From Candidatus Peribacteraceae bacterium (lineage in GTDB: Bacteria; Patescibacteriota; Gracilibacteria; Peribacterales; Peribacteraceae): a stretch of 37,512 nucleotides of DNA. A model generated the notes under the pieces. The model saw only the letters and a program-made list of their open reading frames with translations, searched no databases and had not been told where the DNA came from. How positions within the stretch are numbered: position 1 is the stretch's first letter; each line of letters starts with the position of its first letter. Shown one piece after another: positions 1 to 9,345 of the stretch. The position numbers were made by a program, and so were the translations under genes. The stretch is taken from the NCBI GenBank assembly GCA_022843885.1, contig JALHMU010000004.1:1-37512 (forward strand), in the 5' to 3' direction.

Positions 1-3000
1 TCGATGCAGTCAATGTGTAGGTGGCAAGTCCACCGGCAACGACAGATGCTGGACCCGTTTTCTGGATCGCGAGGTCAGCGTTGACGATTGGACATGTAAC
101 CGTCGTGGAGACGATCGAACTCTGGTTGTTTGCTGGGTTTGGATCCGTTGTCGTTGCAGAGATTGCAGCGCGGTTCTGGATGACAGATTGTGTGCATTGC
201 GCAGGGTTCGGGACATTGAATGCCACCTGAACCGTCTGGCTCTGACCTGCTGCGAGCGTGATGTTGTCACAAAGGATGTTCGGACCGTTCTGGACACAAC
301 TTGTAGAGGACTGAGCGGCGTTGAACGTAAGACCTGCTGGGATCACATCGCTGAACGTCACGTGTTCAGCAGTTGCTGGACCAGCGTTCGTTGCAGTGAG
401 GTTGTATGTCACAACTGTACCGGCAACGACCGTTGCTGGACCAGACTTGATGATCGAAAGATCAGCAGTCATTGGAGCTGGGCATGTCACGTTCGTCGTA
501 ACAACTGAGCTCGTGTTGTTACCTTGGTTTGGGTCGTTCTGACCACCGGCAACAGATGCTGTGTTCTGAATTGTCGTTGGGACACACGTGTTTGGGTTGA
601 CTGTTGGGAGAGCGAAGACAAGCTTCACAGGGCGGCTCTGACCAGATGCAAGAACGAAGTTTCCACATGTGATCGCGTTGCCGTTCTTCGTGCAGGATGC
701 ATCGGATTCAGCAGCGACAAATGTGAGACCGCTTGGGATCTGATCCGTGATCGATGCATTCTGCACCGTTGCTGGACCGGCGTTGGAGACCGTCAATGTG
801 TACGTAATCTTTTCACCGGCGAGGATCGATGCTGGACCAGACTTCATAATCGAGAGATCAGAAGCGGTTGGCTGAGGACATGTGACCTGTGTGAAGACGA
901 TCGTGCTTGCGTTGTTCGAAGGATTTGGATCCGTCTGTGACGTGTTCACGAATGCTTGGTTTGCAACCGTGCGTGCGACACATGTGTTTGGATCGGCAGC
1001 TGGAGCATTGAAGACAACCGTTACCGTGCGGCTTGCGCCGGATGCGAGGGTGATGTTGTCACACAAGATGTTCGCACCGTTCTGCACACAGTTCGTAGAA
1101 GACTGTGCAGCGTTGAAGGTGAGACCAGCTGGTGTTGGGTCGATAATGTTGACGTTCGTTGCGATACCAGGACCAGCGTTTGAAGCTGTGAGCGTGTATG
1201 AGATTGTCGAACCAGCGACCGCAGTTGCAGGACCAGTCTTCAAGATAGAGAGGTCAGCACCGAGTGGCTCAGGACACAACACATTTGTTACAACGATCTG
1301 GCTCGTGTTGTTTGATTGGTTCGAATCAGACTGTGCAGCTGCGACAGATGCGCGGTTCTGGATCGTGGTTGGCGTGCAGTTGTTTGGAGCAGCAGGAACG
1401 TTGAAGGCCAAGTTCACTGTGCGGCTCTGACCAGCAGCGAGGTTCATGTTGTTACACACGATGCTTCCACCGTTCTGCGCACAGATCGTATCGGACTGTG
1501 CAGCGTTAAACGTGAGACCGGATGGGATCTGGTCGGTGATCACAACGCTCGTTGCGGATGCTGGACCCATGTTCGTAGCGGTCAACGTGTAGAGCACGAT
1601 GCCACCGGCTTGGACGGAGTATGGACCAGACTTGATGATTGCGAGATCAGCGTTTGTTGGCGTCGGACAGTTCACGGTTGTCGTGACAACGGAGCTCTGG
1701 TTGTTACTTGGATTTGGATCCGTCTGTGATGTGTTTACGTAGGCCTGGTTTGTAACTGTGCGTACGAAACAATTGTTTGGATCAGCGACCGGTGTATTGA
1801 AAGCGACCTGAACCGTGCGGCTCTGACCGGCTGCGAGTGTGATGTTGTCACACAAGATGTTCGCACCGTTCTGGACACAGTTTGCAGATGACTGAGCAGA
1901 GTTGAATGTCAGACCTGCTGGAGTTGGATCGATGATGTTTACGTTGGTTGCAGTTGCAGGACCAGCGTTCGTCACCGTCAATGTGTAGACGGCTACAGAA
2001 CCAGCTTGGACAGTTGCAGGACCAGACTTCGTGATGGAGAGATCAGCACCTTGTGGTGTTGGGCAGTTGACCATCGTGTTCACGATCTGACTTTGGTTGT
2101 TCGAAGGATTTGGATCCGTCGACGAGGATGAAACCGATGCGCGGTTCTGGATCGTCGTTGGCGTACATGCGTTTGGATCGACAGCAGGAACATTGAAGGC
2201 GATCTGGACTGTGCGTGACTGACCAGAAGCCAACGTGATGTTGTTACACTGAATGTTCGCACCGTTCTGGACACAGCTGTTGTCAGACTGTGCAGCGTTG
2301 AATGTAAGACCAGCTGGGATGACGTCATTGATCGTGACGTGTTCAGCAGTCGCAGGACCAGCGTTCGTAACCGTCAATGTGTAGGAGATTGTCGAACCTG
2401 GAGTGACAGTTGCAGGACCAGACTTCGTGATCGAAAGATCAGAACCTTGTGGCTGTGGACATGTCACGTTGGTTGTCACAACGGAGCTCTGGTTATTTGA
2501 AGGATTTGGGTCCGTCTGTGATGTGGAAACGGAACCGCGGTTTTGAATCGTTGTTGGGGTGCAGTTATTTGGATTCGCTGCAGGAATGTTGAAGGCAACC
2601 TGAACCGTGCGGCTCTGGCCTGGCGTCAACGAGAAGTTGTTACACTGAATGTTTGGACCGTTCTGCACACAGTTCGTAGAAGACTGTGCAGCGTTGAAGG
2701 TCACACCGGCAGGGATAACGTCGTTGATCGTGACGTTGGTTGCAGTTGCTGGACCAGCGTTTGTTGCAGTCAAGTTATAGACGGCAACACCACCAGCTTG
2801 AACAGTCGAAGGACCAGTTTTCTGGATCGAAAGGTCAGCACCTTGTGGCGTTGGGCATGTCACGTTTGTGACAACAGTCTGTGAAGTGTTGTTTCCTGGA
2901 GTCGTGTCACCAGGGGCAGACACTGTTGCAGTGTTTTGAAGCGTTGTTGGGACACACTGGTCACCAGTTGCTTGCGTGTTAAATGCGATAGAGAAGTTAC

Positions 3001-3240
3001 GTGACTGACCTCCAGTCAATGAGATACCGGAACAGACAACTGCGTTTCCTTGAAGCGTACACTGTGAGGAAGACTGAGCAGCGTTGAACGTTGTTCCTGC
3101 TGGAACTGGATCCGTGATCGAGACGTTCTGAACCGTACCCTGACCTTCGTTCTTCACCGTCACTGTGTAGACAGCAACGTTTCCTGCTTGAACGTTCGTA
3201 ACACCAGTCTTCTGGATGGAAACGTCCGTTGGGAATTCAC
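1..3240 (-). repeat. Tandem array of about 396-bp DUF11-coding repeats
   Basis: Repeat boundaries, marked by the conserved Cys-Pro codons, fall near 93, 484, 880, 1274, 1670, 2066, 2462, 2858 and 3240. The period is 391-396 bp, except for the first unit (382 bp). The copies are clearly related at DNA level as well as protein level. Alternate units resemble each other: those starting at 2066 and 1274 share a PTPAGLTF form and a VNTSQTDPN tail, while those at 1670 and 880 share a TDQIPSGLTF form. This suggests expansion by two-unit blocks. The last copy is cut by the window edge. Confidence 0.85.
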
Positions 3241-4910
3241 AGGTAACGACTGCAAGGTTGTATTCGGAGTGGTACTGCCACGTTCCACAGATATCGCGGA
3301 AGGTGGAGTTGATCTGACGAGATTCTTCAGACTGCTGACCATTGCGGACGAACAAGTTCGTCACATCAACTGGGTCGTACAATTTTGGAACGTTGTTGCA
3401 GCTTGCGTCGTAACGCAGCGTGCGGTTTCCGACAGATGTGACAAGATCGACAGCGTCATCTGTGACGTGGTAACGATTGTCACCTTCCGTTGGACCTTGA
3501 AGGAAGACGCGCTGACCTGGCTTCACATTGAGTGTTGCGGAGGTCGTATCAAACGTTGCACCAACTGTTCCGACTTGCTGGACCGGGTAGTTGTTTGCAA
3601 TGCGTGTGTAACGCACGTCTGGCGTGGCACCGTTCGTACAAATGTAGTTGTCCTTTTCCGTGTTGTCCTGCGTACCTGCACATCCTGGATCCTGACCGAA
3701 GTCGACTTTTCCGTCGCCATCGTTATCGATTCCATCGCTGCATTGCGGCTTCGGGAAGGTTTCGTCGTCATCGTTTGGACCGGAACAGCTGAAGTCATCT
3801 GGATGATCGATAGCACCGTCGCCATCGTTATCTTTTCCATCAGAACACTGTGGAGCACACTTCACCTGGGTAGGCGTCGTGGACACCGTCACTTCATCAG
3901 CGAACTGACCGTGCGCCTTCACTGTATTCACGATGGTCGTGTTACATGCAAAGGTCTGTGGGATCTGGAATGTAAGAGTAAATTCACGCGTTTCGTTGAT
4001 TGCAAGATTCGGAACGTCGCAGGAAACCATAGCTCCCTGAAGCGCGCATTCCTGGCTGCTTTCCTGTGGAATGTACGTGAGTCCGTTTGGGATCGTGTCG
4101 ATGACACCAGCGCGGAACGTTGCAAGATTTCCCGTGTTTTTGACGGTGACCTTGTACGAAATTTTTCCACCGACGGCTGGGTTGTTCGTCGTCACAGTTT
4201 TCTTCAATTCAAATTTTGCTTTGTTCACTGGAGACTCATCATTGTCATCTGGGTTTGTACAACCTGGATCATTTGGATAGTCGATCAAACCGTCGCCGTC
4301 GTTATCCTTGCCATCGCGGCACTGTGGAATATGAGCAGGCGTGACTTCGATGTTGAACGTACACTTTCCATGGTTGTCATCGTAACGTGAGTCCGTGTAG
4401 CCCCCCACGAGCTTTACGGCACCAGCTGGAACTTGAATGCCTCCTTCGAAGGAGCGCATCAAGATCGCAGCGCGATTACTTGGTGTCGGAACATTCGGAC
4501 GAACAACGTTGCCGCTGGCGTCAACGAACTGACCGACGATTGCATGCTTTGGAAGATCGTTGGTTCCCTCTTTTGCACCGTCGCGGCACGTGTGTGGATT
4601 TTGCAATCCACTTGCACCACCGAAGTCGATCTTGCCACTAATATTTGTGACTTTGATCGTGTCTCCCGCTTGCAGTCCATCGACCAACACACGTGGGTCT
4701 CGGGAACCGCTTCCGCGCCACCAGTAGTTACATCCTTCACTGCCGGAGTAACCCGGACACTGATGGATGACACCATCTTTGGCGTCAATGTATGAGTTCA
4801 CCACCTGGGCAGCATCAGCTGCGACAGGGAAGTTGAACGCAATAACGCCGAGTTGCGTGGCTGAGCCAGCAAACACGACGAGGAGAAGCACGGCAATCGG
4901 CTTCTTCATG
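1..4910 (-). CDS. Giant secreted DUF11-repeat protein (partial, C-terminus beyond left edge)
   Basis: Reading the minus strand from the ATG at 4910 gives one frame open to the window edge, so at least 1,636 residues are present and the C-terminus is missing. The N-terminus (MKKPIAVLLLVVFAGSATQ) is a signal peptide, so the protein is exported. A unique region of about 200 residues follows. Then come three copies of a C-x-DG-x-DNDGDG-x-[IV]D motif (about 4231-4327, 3759-3853 and 3657-3748), as in MopE-like or thrombospondin-type calcium loops, with a first DUF11-like domain between the first two. From about 3240 to the edge there are nine more DUF11-type repeats of about 132 residues, with signatures ADLSI-x-K-x-GP, NAGPAT, PAGLTFNAAQ and NNQS near their ends. 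DUF11 repeats form extended Ig-like stalks, so a long calcium-stiffened surface fibre is likely. The gene is transcribed away from alaS. The function of the missing C-terminus is unknown. Confidence 0.9.
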
Positions 4911-4971
4911 CGGAAATAAAGGGATGCAACGGCCTGCATAAGAAAGTGGGGTAGATACAAGAAAGTTGCTT

Positions 4972-5000
4972 ACCTTAACCGAACTTTCACATCTTGTCAA
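4972..5000 (-). promoter_or_regulatory. Promoter of the DUF11-repeat gene
   Basis: On the minus strand a perfect -35 TTGACA (5000-4995) is followed after 17 bases by TAAGGT (4977-4972). The predicted start near 4965 gives a leader of about 55 bases, longer than for most genes in this window. No Shine-Dalgarno sequence precedes the ATG at 4910. Confidence 0.55.
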
Positions 5001-5105
5001 CTTTATTCTTTTATTGCATTTCGTACAGTTATCTTTCCACTCTGAATAGGAGAAATCGGCTTCAGAAAGGGCTCAAGAGGACGTAGCGACCCCTCGTAAA
5101 GTCTG

Positions 5106-5111
5106 TATAAT
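5106..5111 (+). promoter_or_regulatory. -10 element of alaS
   Basis: A perfect TATAAT ends 11 bases before the alaS ATG, so the mRNA should begin about 5 bases before the start codon. There is no Shine-Dalgarno sequence and no convincing -35 hexamer. This is one of many near-leaderless starts in the window. Confidence 0.6.
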
Positions 5112-5122
5112 CGCCTTAGATT

Positions 5123-6943
5123 ATGTCTAGGACGACAAACGAGCTTCGGCAGGCCTATTTGGACTTCTTCAAGTCTCACGGCCATACGGTCATTCCTGGG
5201 GCATCCTTGGTACCTGAGAACGACCCGACAGTGCTCTTCACGACGGCTGGAATGCACCCTCTCGTCCCCTACCTCCTCGGGGAGCCACATCCAGGCGGAA
5301 AACGGCTTACAGATGTGCAATTGTGCGTGCGTACCCAAGATATCGACGAAGTCGGAGATATCAGCCACCTCACGTGTTTCGAAATGCTCGGAAACTGGAG
5401 TTTGGGTGACTACTTTAAGGAGGGCGCTATTTCGATGAGCTTTGAATATCTGACGAAAGTCTTGCAGCTTCCGATCGAGAAACTCGCCGTCACCTGTTTC
5501 GAAGGTGATGATGACGCGCCAAAGGACACGGAATCCGCAGCAATTTGGGAAAAACTCGGCATGCCTAAGGAACGTATTGCGTTCCTTCCCAAAGCCAAAA
5601 ACTGGTGGGGCCCTGCGGGTCTCACGGGGCCATGCGGTCCGGATACGGAAATGTTCTACTGGGTCGGTGATGGTGAACCGAAAGGTAATCCGAAAACGCA
5701 TGAGAATGAATGGCTGGAGATCTGGAACGACGTGTTCATGCAGTACTTCAAAAAAGAGGATGGAACGTTTGAGCCCTTAGCACAGCAGAACGTTGATACC
5801 GGTATGGGCTTGGAACGCGTTGCAGCAGTGATTCAAGGCGTAGAAAGCGTGTATGACACAGATGCATTCACACCAATCATCGAAAAAATTACATCGATGA
5901 GTACGGCAAAAAGTGACAATGATGTTCGTCACAAACGCATCATTGCGGATCACATCAAAGCTGCCGTGTTCATGATCGCCGATGGAGTTGAACCGTCGAA
6001 TGTCGACCAAGGGTATGTCTTACGAAGACTCATTCGCAGGGCTATTCGCTCGGCTCGAACGCTTGGCATCGAGCATGCAGGAACCTTCGGAAGTACAATT
6101 GCGGATGTCGTGATTGCGCAGTATGGAAGCCATTATTCGCATCTCGTGAAGAAGCAATCCGGCATCAAAGAGTCGCTGAAGAAAGAAGAAGAACAATTCA
6201 AAAAAACGCTTGAAGAAGGGCTGAAGCAGTTCTCAAAAATGGTCGAAAAAATCGAGGGAAAAATGATCGATGGAAAAACGGCATTCCATCTGTATGACAC
6301 CTATGGTTTCCCATTCGAGCTTACAAAGGAGTTAGCGGCCGAACACGGATTTTCGATCGACGAAGCCGGCTACAAAACTGCATTTGAAGCCCATCAAAAT
6401 CTCTCGCGTGCAGGAGCAGAAAAACGCTTTGCCGGAGGGCTCGCCGACCATTCTGCTGAGACGACAAAACTACATACTGCCACGCATTTATTGAATGCCG
6501 CTCTGCGCACCGTTCTCGGTGATCACGTCTACCAGAAGGGCTCCAACGTGACTGCAGAACGTCTGCGTTTTGACTTCCCGCATCCGGAAAAAATGACACC
6601 GGAGCAAATCAAACAGGTTGAGGATCTCGTGAACAAAGCCATCAAAGACGATCTTCCCATCGCCTACCACGTCACGACTGTCGACGGCGCAAAGAGTGAA
6701 GGTGCGATCGGCGTGTTCGATGATCGCTACGGTTCTGAAATCAAAGTCTATGTGATGGGCGACGACAAGAAAGGCGTGTTTAGTAAGGAGATCTGCGGCG
6801 GTCCGCACGTGTCACATACAGGCGTTCTTGGCACATTTAAGATTCAGAAAGAAGAAAGTTCCAGTGCTGGCGTTCGCAGAATCAAAGCTGTTGTCTCTGG
6901 TGGTCCAGCAGACATTGACACTGCAGGAGAGGCACAAGGATAA
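5123..6943 (+). CDS. alaS: Alanyl-tRNA synthetase, short form
   Basis: Class II synthetase that charges tRNA-Ala with alanine in the cytoplasm. The 606 residues include the catalytic core (FFKSHGHTVIPGASLVP, TTAGMHPLVPYLLG, the CFEMLGNWSLGDYFKEGAI region and the motif 3 stretch DTGMGLERV) and the helical tRNA-recognition domain to about residue 430. The editing-type SAD zinc site follows, with HTATH at 451-455 and Cys558-x3-His562. Bacterial AlaRS is usually about 870 residues. Two parts are missing here: the beta-barrel that normally separates the tRNA-recognition domain from the HxxxH motif, and the whole C-terminal DHHA1/C-Ala domain. The coding region runs cleanly to a TAA with no frameshift, so this looks like a lineage feature rather than damage. 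The start is set by TATAAT just upstream and the canonical N-terminus. Confidence 0.96.
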   Translation: MSRTTNELRQAYLDFFKSHGHTVIPGASLVPENDPTVLFTTAGMHPLVPYLLGEPHPGGKRLTDVQLCVRTQDIDEVGDISHLTCFEMLGNWSLGDYFKEGAISMSFEYLTKVLQLPIEKLAVTCFEGDDDAPKDTESAAIWEKLGMPKERIAFLPKAKNWWGPAGLTGPCGPDTEMFYWVGDGEPKGNPKTHENEWLEIWNDVFMQYFKKEDGTFEPLAQQNVDTGMGLERVAAVIQGVESVYDTDAFTPIIEKITSMSTAKSDNDVRHKRIIADHIKAAVFMIADGVEPSNVDQGYVLRRLIRRAIRSARTLGIEHAGTFGSTIADVVIAQYGSHYSHLVKKQSGIKESLKKEEEQFKKTLEEGLKQFSKMVEKIEGKMIDGKTAFHLYDTYGFPFELTKELAAEHGFSIDEAGYKTAFEAHQNLSRAGAEKRFAGGLADHSAETTKLHTATHLLNAALRTVLGDHVYQKGSNVTAERLRFDFPHPEKMTPEQIKQVEDLVNKAIKDDLPIAYHVTTVDGAKSEGAIGVFDDRYGSEIKVYVMGDDKKGVFSKEICGGPHVSHTGVLGTFKIQKEESSSAGVRRIKAVVSGGPADIDTAGEAQG

Positions 6944-6954
6944 TCATCGACTTT

Positions 6955-7161
6955 ATGAAACTTCAGTACGATCCAATAGAGGATTTTGAAACTGCCGATG
7001 TGCGGATTCGTGCACAGCGTGCGTTACAACAAAAAATTGATGGTCCGCTTCGTCGAACGCTCGAGGCACGTATTCCCGAAATGGATACATATAAACAGTT
7101 ACAGCGCTTTCTGCAGCAATGCGGGATGTTGCAGGACCAAATGGTTGACCGGGCATCCTAA
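6955..7161 (+). CDS. Small hypothetical protein downstream of alaS
   Basis: A 68-residue soluble, charged, helix-rich protein starting 11 bases after the alaS stop. It has no signal peptide, membrane segment, cysteine cluster or family I recognise. The alaS stop region contains GATAAT, which could act as a -10 element, so it may be read with alaS or from its own near-leaderless transcript. There is no Shine-Dalgarno sequence. It is kept because its frame fills the space between alaS and the next clear promoter and starts with ATG. An overlapping frame starting at 6986 looks less natural. Confidence 0.55.
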   Translation: MKLQYDPIEDFETADVRIRAQRALQQKIDGPLRRTLEARIPEMDTYKQLQRFLQQCGMLQDQMVDRAS

Positions 7162-7213
7162 ATACGTACAATGCGGCCTCCTTTTGGCCTTATTTGAGGC
7201 CTGAATGACACTA

Positions 7214-7241
7214 TTGACATTTATTAGTAATATATTACAAT
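7214..7241 (+). promoter_or_regulatory. Strong promoter before the 7251 gene
   Basis: A perfect TTGACA (7214-7219), a 16-base AT-rich spacer and TACAAT (7236-7241) end 9 bases before the ATG at 7251. The predicted mRNA has a leader of about 2-3 bases. Confidence 0.75.
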
Positions 7242-7250
7242 TTCATTTCT

Positions 7251-7475
7251 ATGATTCAACGCAATCCAAACTCTGAGATCTTCGATCGCGATTCCGTCGA
7301 TTATCACATCGGCTATACGCTGATGCGCGCTCAACAGAAAGCAATCGAGGGAAATATTGATGACGCTCGCGCATTGTATTACTCCATCTTTGAACATCCG
7401 GAATTCAATGGAACGTATCCTGGATATAATGGGTATGAGGAACGTGTCGAAAACTATCTTAAGTCGCAGGCATAA
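7251..7475 (+). CDS. Small hypothetical protein
   Basis: A 74-residue acidic soluble protein with its own strong promoter. The middle (YHIGYTLMRAQQKAIEGNID, then DARALYYSIFEHPEF) looks like a pair of helices of tetratricopeptide style, but one such unit is not enough to assign a domain. No catalytic motif, signal peptide or cysteine is visible. The good promoter and the short intergenic gaps support a real gene. The function is unknown. Confidence 0.7.
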   Translation: MIQRNPNSEIFDRDSVDYHIGYTLMRAQQKAIEGNIDDARALYYSIFEHPEFNGTYPGYNGYEERVENYLKSQA

Positions 7476-7509
7476 AGAATGACCATCGTTTTTTTGAGAC
7501 AAAAGGTTC

Positions 7510-7525
7510 TTTCTGCATGCAGAAA
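7510..7525. repeat. Perfect 16-bp palindrome
   Basis: The sequence TTTCTGCATGCAGAAA is perfectly self-complementary. It lies between the small gene ending at 7475 and the methyltransferase starting near 7595. It could be an operator or a short mRNA hairpin. No T-run follows it, so it is not a standard terminator. Confidence 0.4.
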
Positions 7526-7594
7526 CCAATCTTGATTCCAAGCAAGCGCTCATCGAAGCGGAAAAAATGAGTCGGCACTATGCTATGGGCCATC

Positions 7595-8803
7595 ATGCAT
7601 TCGTACGTTGCTCAACTTGGACATCAGCCGCTTATTGCTCGCGCAGAACTTCTCGCGCTCCTTCCGGATATGGAACCGGGGCGCATGGTCAGTGCCGTGT
7701 ATTTCATGTTCAAGACGAAAGAAGAGCTGAACCAAGCATTTTTAGATAGTTTAGGAGGAACGATTTTGATCGCAAAGTGCATTCACAGCGCTGCTGATCT
7801 GAAAGATATTCCTGCGATGCTTGAAACCGAACTGCAAGGCAGCAAAGGAAAGGTGTCCTTCGCGTTGCGCATCGTCGGACTCTCTCCTGCGCGCGGTCGT
7901 GAGTTTTACAAAGCATCGAAAGATCATTTGAAAAAGAAGGGCATGTCTAGCCGCTACATCGGCAACGAGCGCTCCCCTGCTTTGCCGATTCAATTGCACG
8001 ATGAAGGGCTTCTGGATGCCAAGAAAGGAGCAGAGCTGCTGATACTGCACGGTGAGCATGGCACGTGGGTGGGACGCACGATTGCGGCACAAAATGTGAA
8101 GGCATACACGAAGCGTGACATGGATAAACCGGTCCGTGATACGACGGTCGGACTCCTTCCTCCGAAACTTGCACAAACATTGCTCAACTTCGGAATGTTC
8201 CTCGTGCGCGAACAACGCGGCGAGCTTCCGAAGACACTCACGATCTTCGATCCATTTTGCGGAACGGGTGTGATCCCGATGGAAGCATTGCATCGCAAGT
8301 GGCCGGTTTTGGCATCGGATATTTCCCCAAAAGCAGTGACAGGAACAGAAAAAAATTTGGAATGGATGCGCAAGCACTGGAGTATTGGGAAACGTGATGT
8401 CGCGTCTACAGTCTGGAAACAGGATGCGCAGAAACCTTTCAAATTAGAGACGAAACCGGATGTCATCGTGACGGAGACAACGCTTGGACCATCACTCCGC
8501 GCACGACCGCAGATCAAAGATGCTGAGCGATTCAAACGTGAGGCGGAGAAAATTGAATCGGAATTTTTGAAGAACGTACATGACACGCTCCCGGGCACCC
8601 CGATCGTCGCAACATGGCCGGTCTGGTATGCAAAAAAATATCCACTCACGTTGGAAAAGATGGAGAAAGCGATCGAAAAAGCAGGATACAAGTTGGTCCT
8701 TCCACCGCATGTGCACGCCACGACGCCGGAACGGCACTCTCTGATCTACAGACGGAATGATCAATTCGTAGGCCGAGAAATTGTTCTGCTTCTACCAGCA
8801 TAA
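7595..8803 (+). CDS. Trm11-like RNA guanine methyltransferase (UPF0020 superfamily)
   Basis: A SAM-dependent methyltransferase of the Trm11/TrmG10 type, which methylates N2 of guanosine in tRNA. From the ATG at 7595 it has 402 residues. The N-terminal half (MHSYVAQLGHQPLIARAEL) has the THUMP-like layout of this group. The link RDMDKPVRDTTVGLLPPKLA is typical of it, and the SAM motif I is DPFCGTG at 219-225 followed by SDISPKAV. The usual catalytic DPPY/NPPF motif IV is replaced by ETTLGP at 294-299, so activity or target may differ. An in-frame ATG at 7580 is an alternative start. TATGCT at 7579-7584 favours 7595 as the start of a near-leaderless message. The next gene starts 5 bases downstream, so they probably share a transcript. 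Confidence 0.8.
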   Translation: MHSYVAQLGHQPLIARAELLALLPDMEPGRMVSAVYFMFKTKEELNQAFLDSLGGTILIAKCIHSAADLKDIPAMLETELQGSKGKVSFALRIVGLSPARGREFYKASKDHLKKKGMSSRYIGNERSPALPIQLHDEGLLDAKKGAELLILHGEHGTWVGRTIAAQNVKAYTKRDMDKPVRDTTVGLLPPKLAQTLLNFGMFLVREQRGELPKTLTIFDPFCGTGVIPMEALHRKWPVLASDISPKAVTGTEKNLEWMRKHWSIGKRDVASTVWKQDAQKPFKLETKPDVIVTETTLGPSLRARPQIKDAERFKREAEKIESEFLKNVHDTLPGTPIVATWPVWYAKKYPLTLEKMEKAIEKAGYKLVLPPHVHATTPERHSLIYRRNDQFVGREIVLLLPA

Positions 8804-8808
8804 CCCTG

Positions 8809-9345
8809 ATGCGCATCCGGCTCCTCCATTGGGGTATCATTGTGTTTTGCGTATGGCACATGTTCAGCGTGCTGATATTCATCATTCCTGATGAAGTCCG
8901 AACAAAACCGATTCGATGGACGATCGACGCAAGCATGCCCTATGTCCGTCCCTATATGTATGTCACCAGTCAGTGGCAAAAATGGAATATTTTCTCTCCA
9001 GATCCGATTCGACGTGTGTCCGCATATGAATTGCAGATCGAACAGAACGGTGTATGGCAGCGACATGCATTATTTCGCGGACAGTCGATGCAGTGGCAGT
9101 TCCGCACGAAGGAATTGAAAATTCTGCGACAACTGGAAGACAGCAAACAGATCGTACCGTTGTATCTTGCGGATTATTGTCGTACAGGCAAAGCGCCTGC
9201 GAATGCACGACTCAAACTGAAAGCAATTTCGTACGTCATTCCGACGAAGAAAGAACTGGAGGAACAAGGAGGCTGGCCAAGCATGAAACGCAACTATTGG
9301 ACGACCGATCTTGGTGAATATACGTGTCCCCCAGCTCATTCATGA
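8809..9345 (+). CDS. Membrane-anchored partner of the HTTM protein
   Basis: A 178-residue protein with one N-terminal membrane segment (about residues 5-26) followed by a soluble, probably extracytoplasmic part. The phrase WQKWNIFSPDP with nearby aromatic residues resembles small proteins encoded next to HTTM (gamma-carboxylase-like) membrane proteins. This is a family-level impression, not a proven homology. Its TGA stop overlaps the ATG of the HTTM gene (ATGA, 9342-9345), so the two are translationally coupled and probably work together. Confidence 0.75.
   Translation: MRIRLLHWGIIVFCVWHMFSVLIFIIPDEVRTKPIRWTIDASMPYVRPYMYVTSQWQKWNIFSPDPIRRVSAYELQIEQNGVWQRHALFRGQSMQWQFRTKELKILRQLEDSKQIVPLYLADYCRTGKAPANARLKLKAISYVIPTKKELEEQGGWPSMKRNYWTTDLGEYTCPPAHS

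Noticed and set aside
1-3240. Regular repeats suggesting a CRISPR array or satellite DNA
   Set aside because: The period is about 396 bp, the repeats are diverged and in frame, and they encode DUF11 domains. CRISPR repeats are 20-50 bp with unique spacers.
3188-4390. A 400-residue open frame on the plus strand
   Set aside because: It is the antisense shadow of the DUF11-repeat gene, whose signal peptide, motifs and repeats are clear on the minus strand. The plus-strand translation is low-complexity Trp/Val/Cys-rich and resembles nothing.
7173-7201. GGCCTC/GAGGCC inverted repeat as a terminator after the small gene
   Set aside because: The stem is only 6 bp with a long loop and no T-run follows, so it cannot be supported as a Rho-independent terminator.
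7990-8721. A 243-residue minus-strand frame and other long frames opposite the methyltransferase
   Set aside because: These are shadows of the Trm11-like gene; no promoter or recognisable domain supports them.
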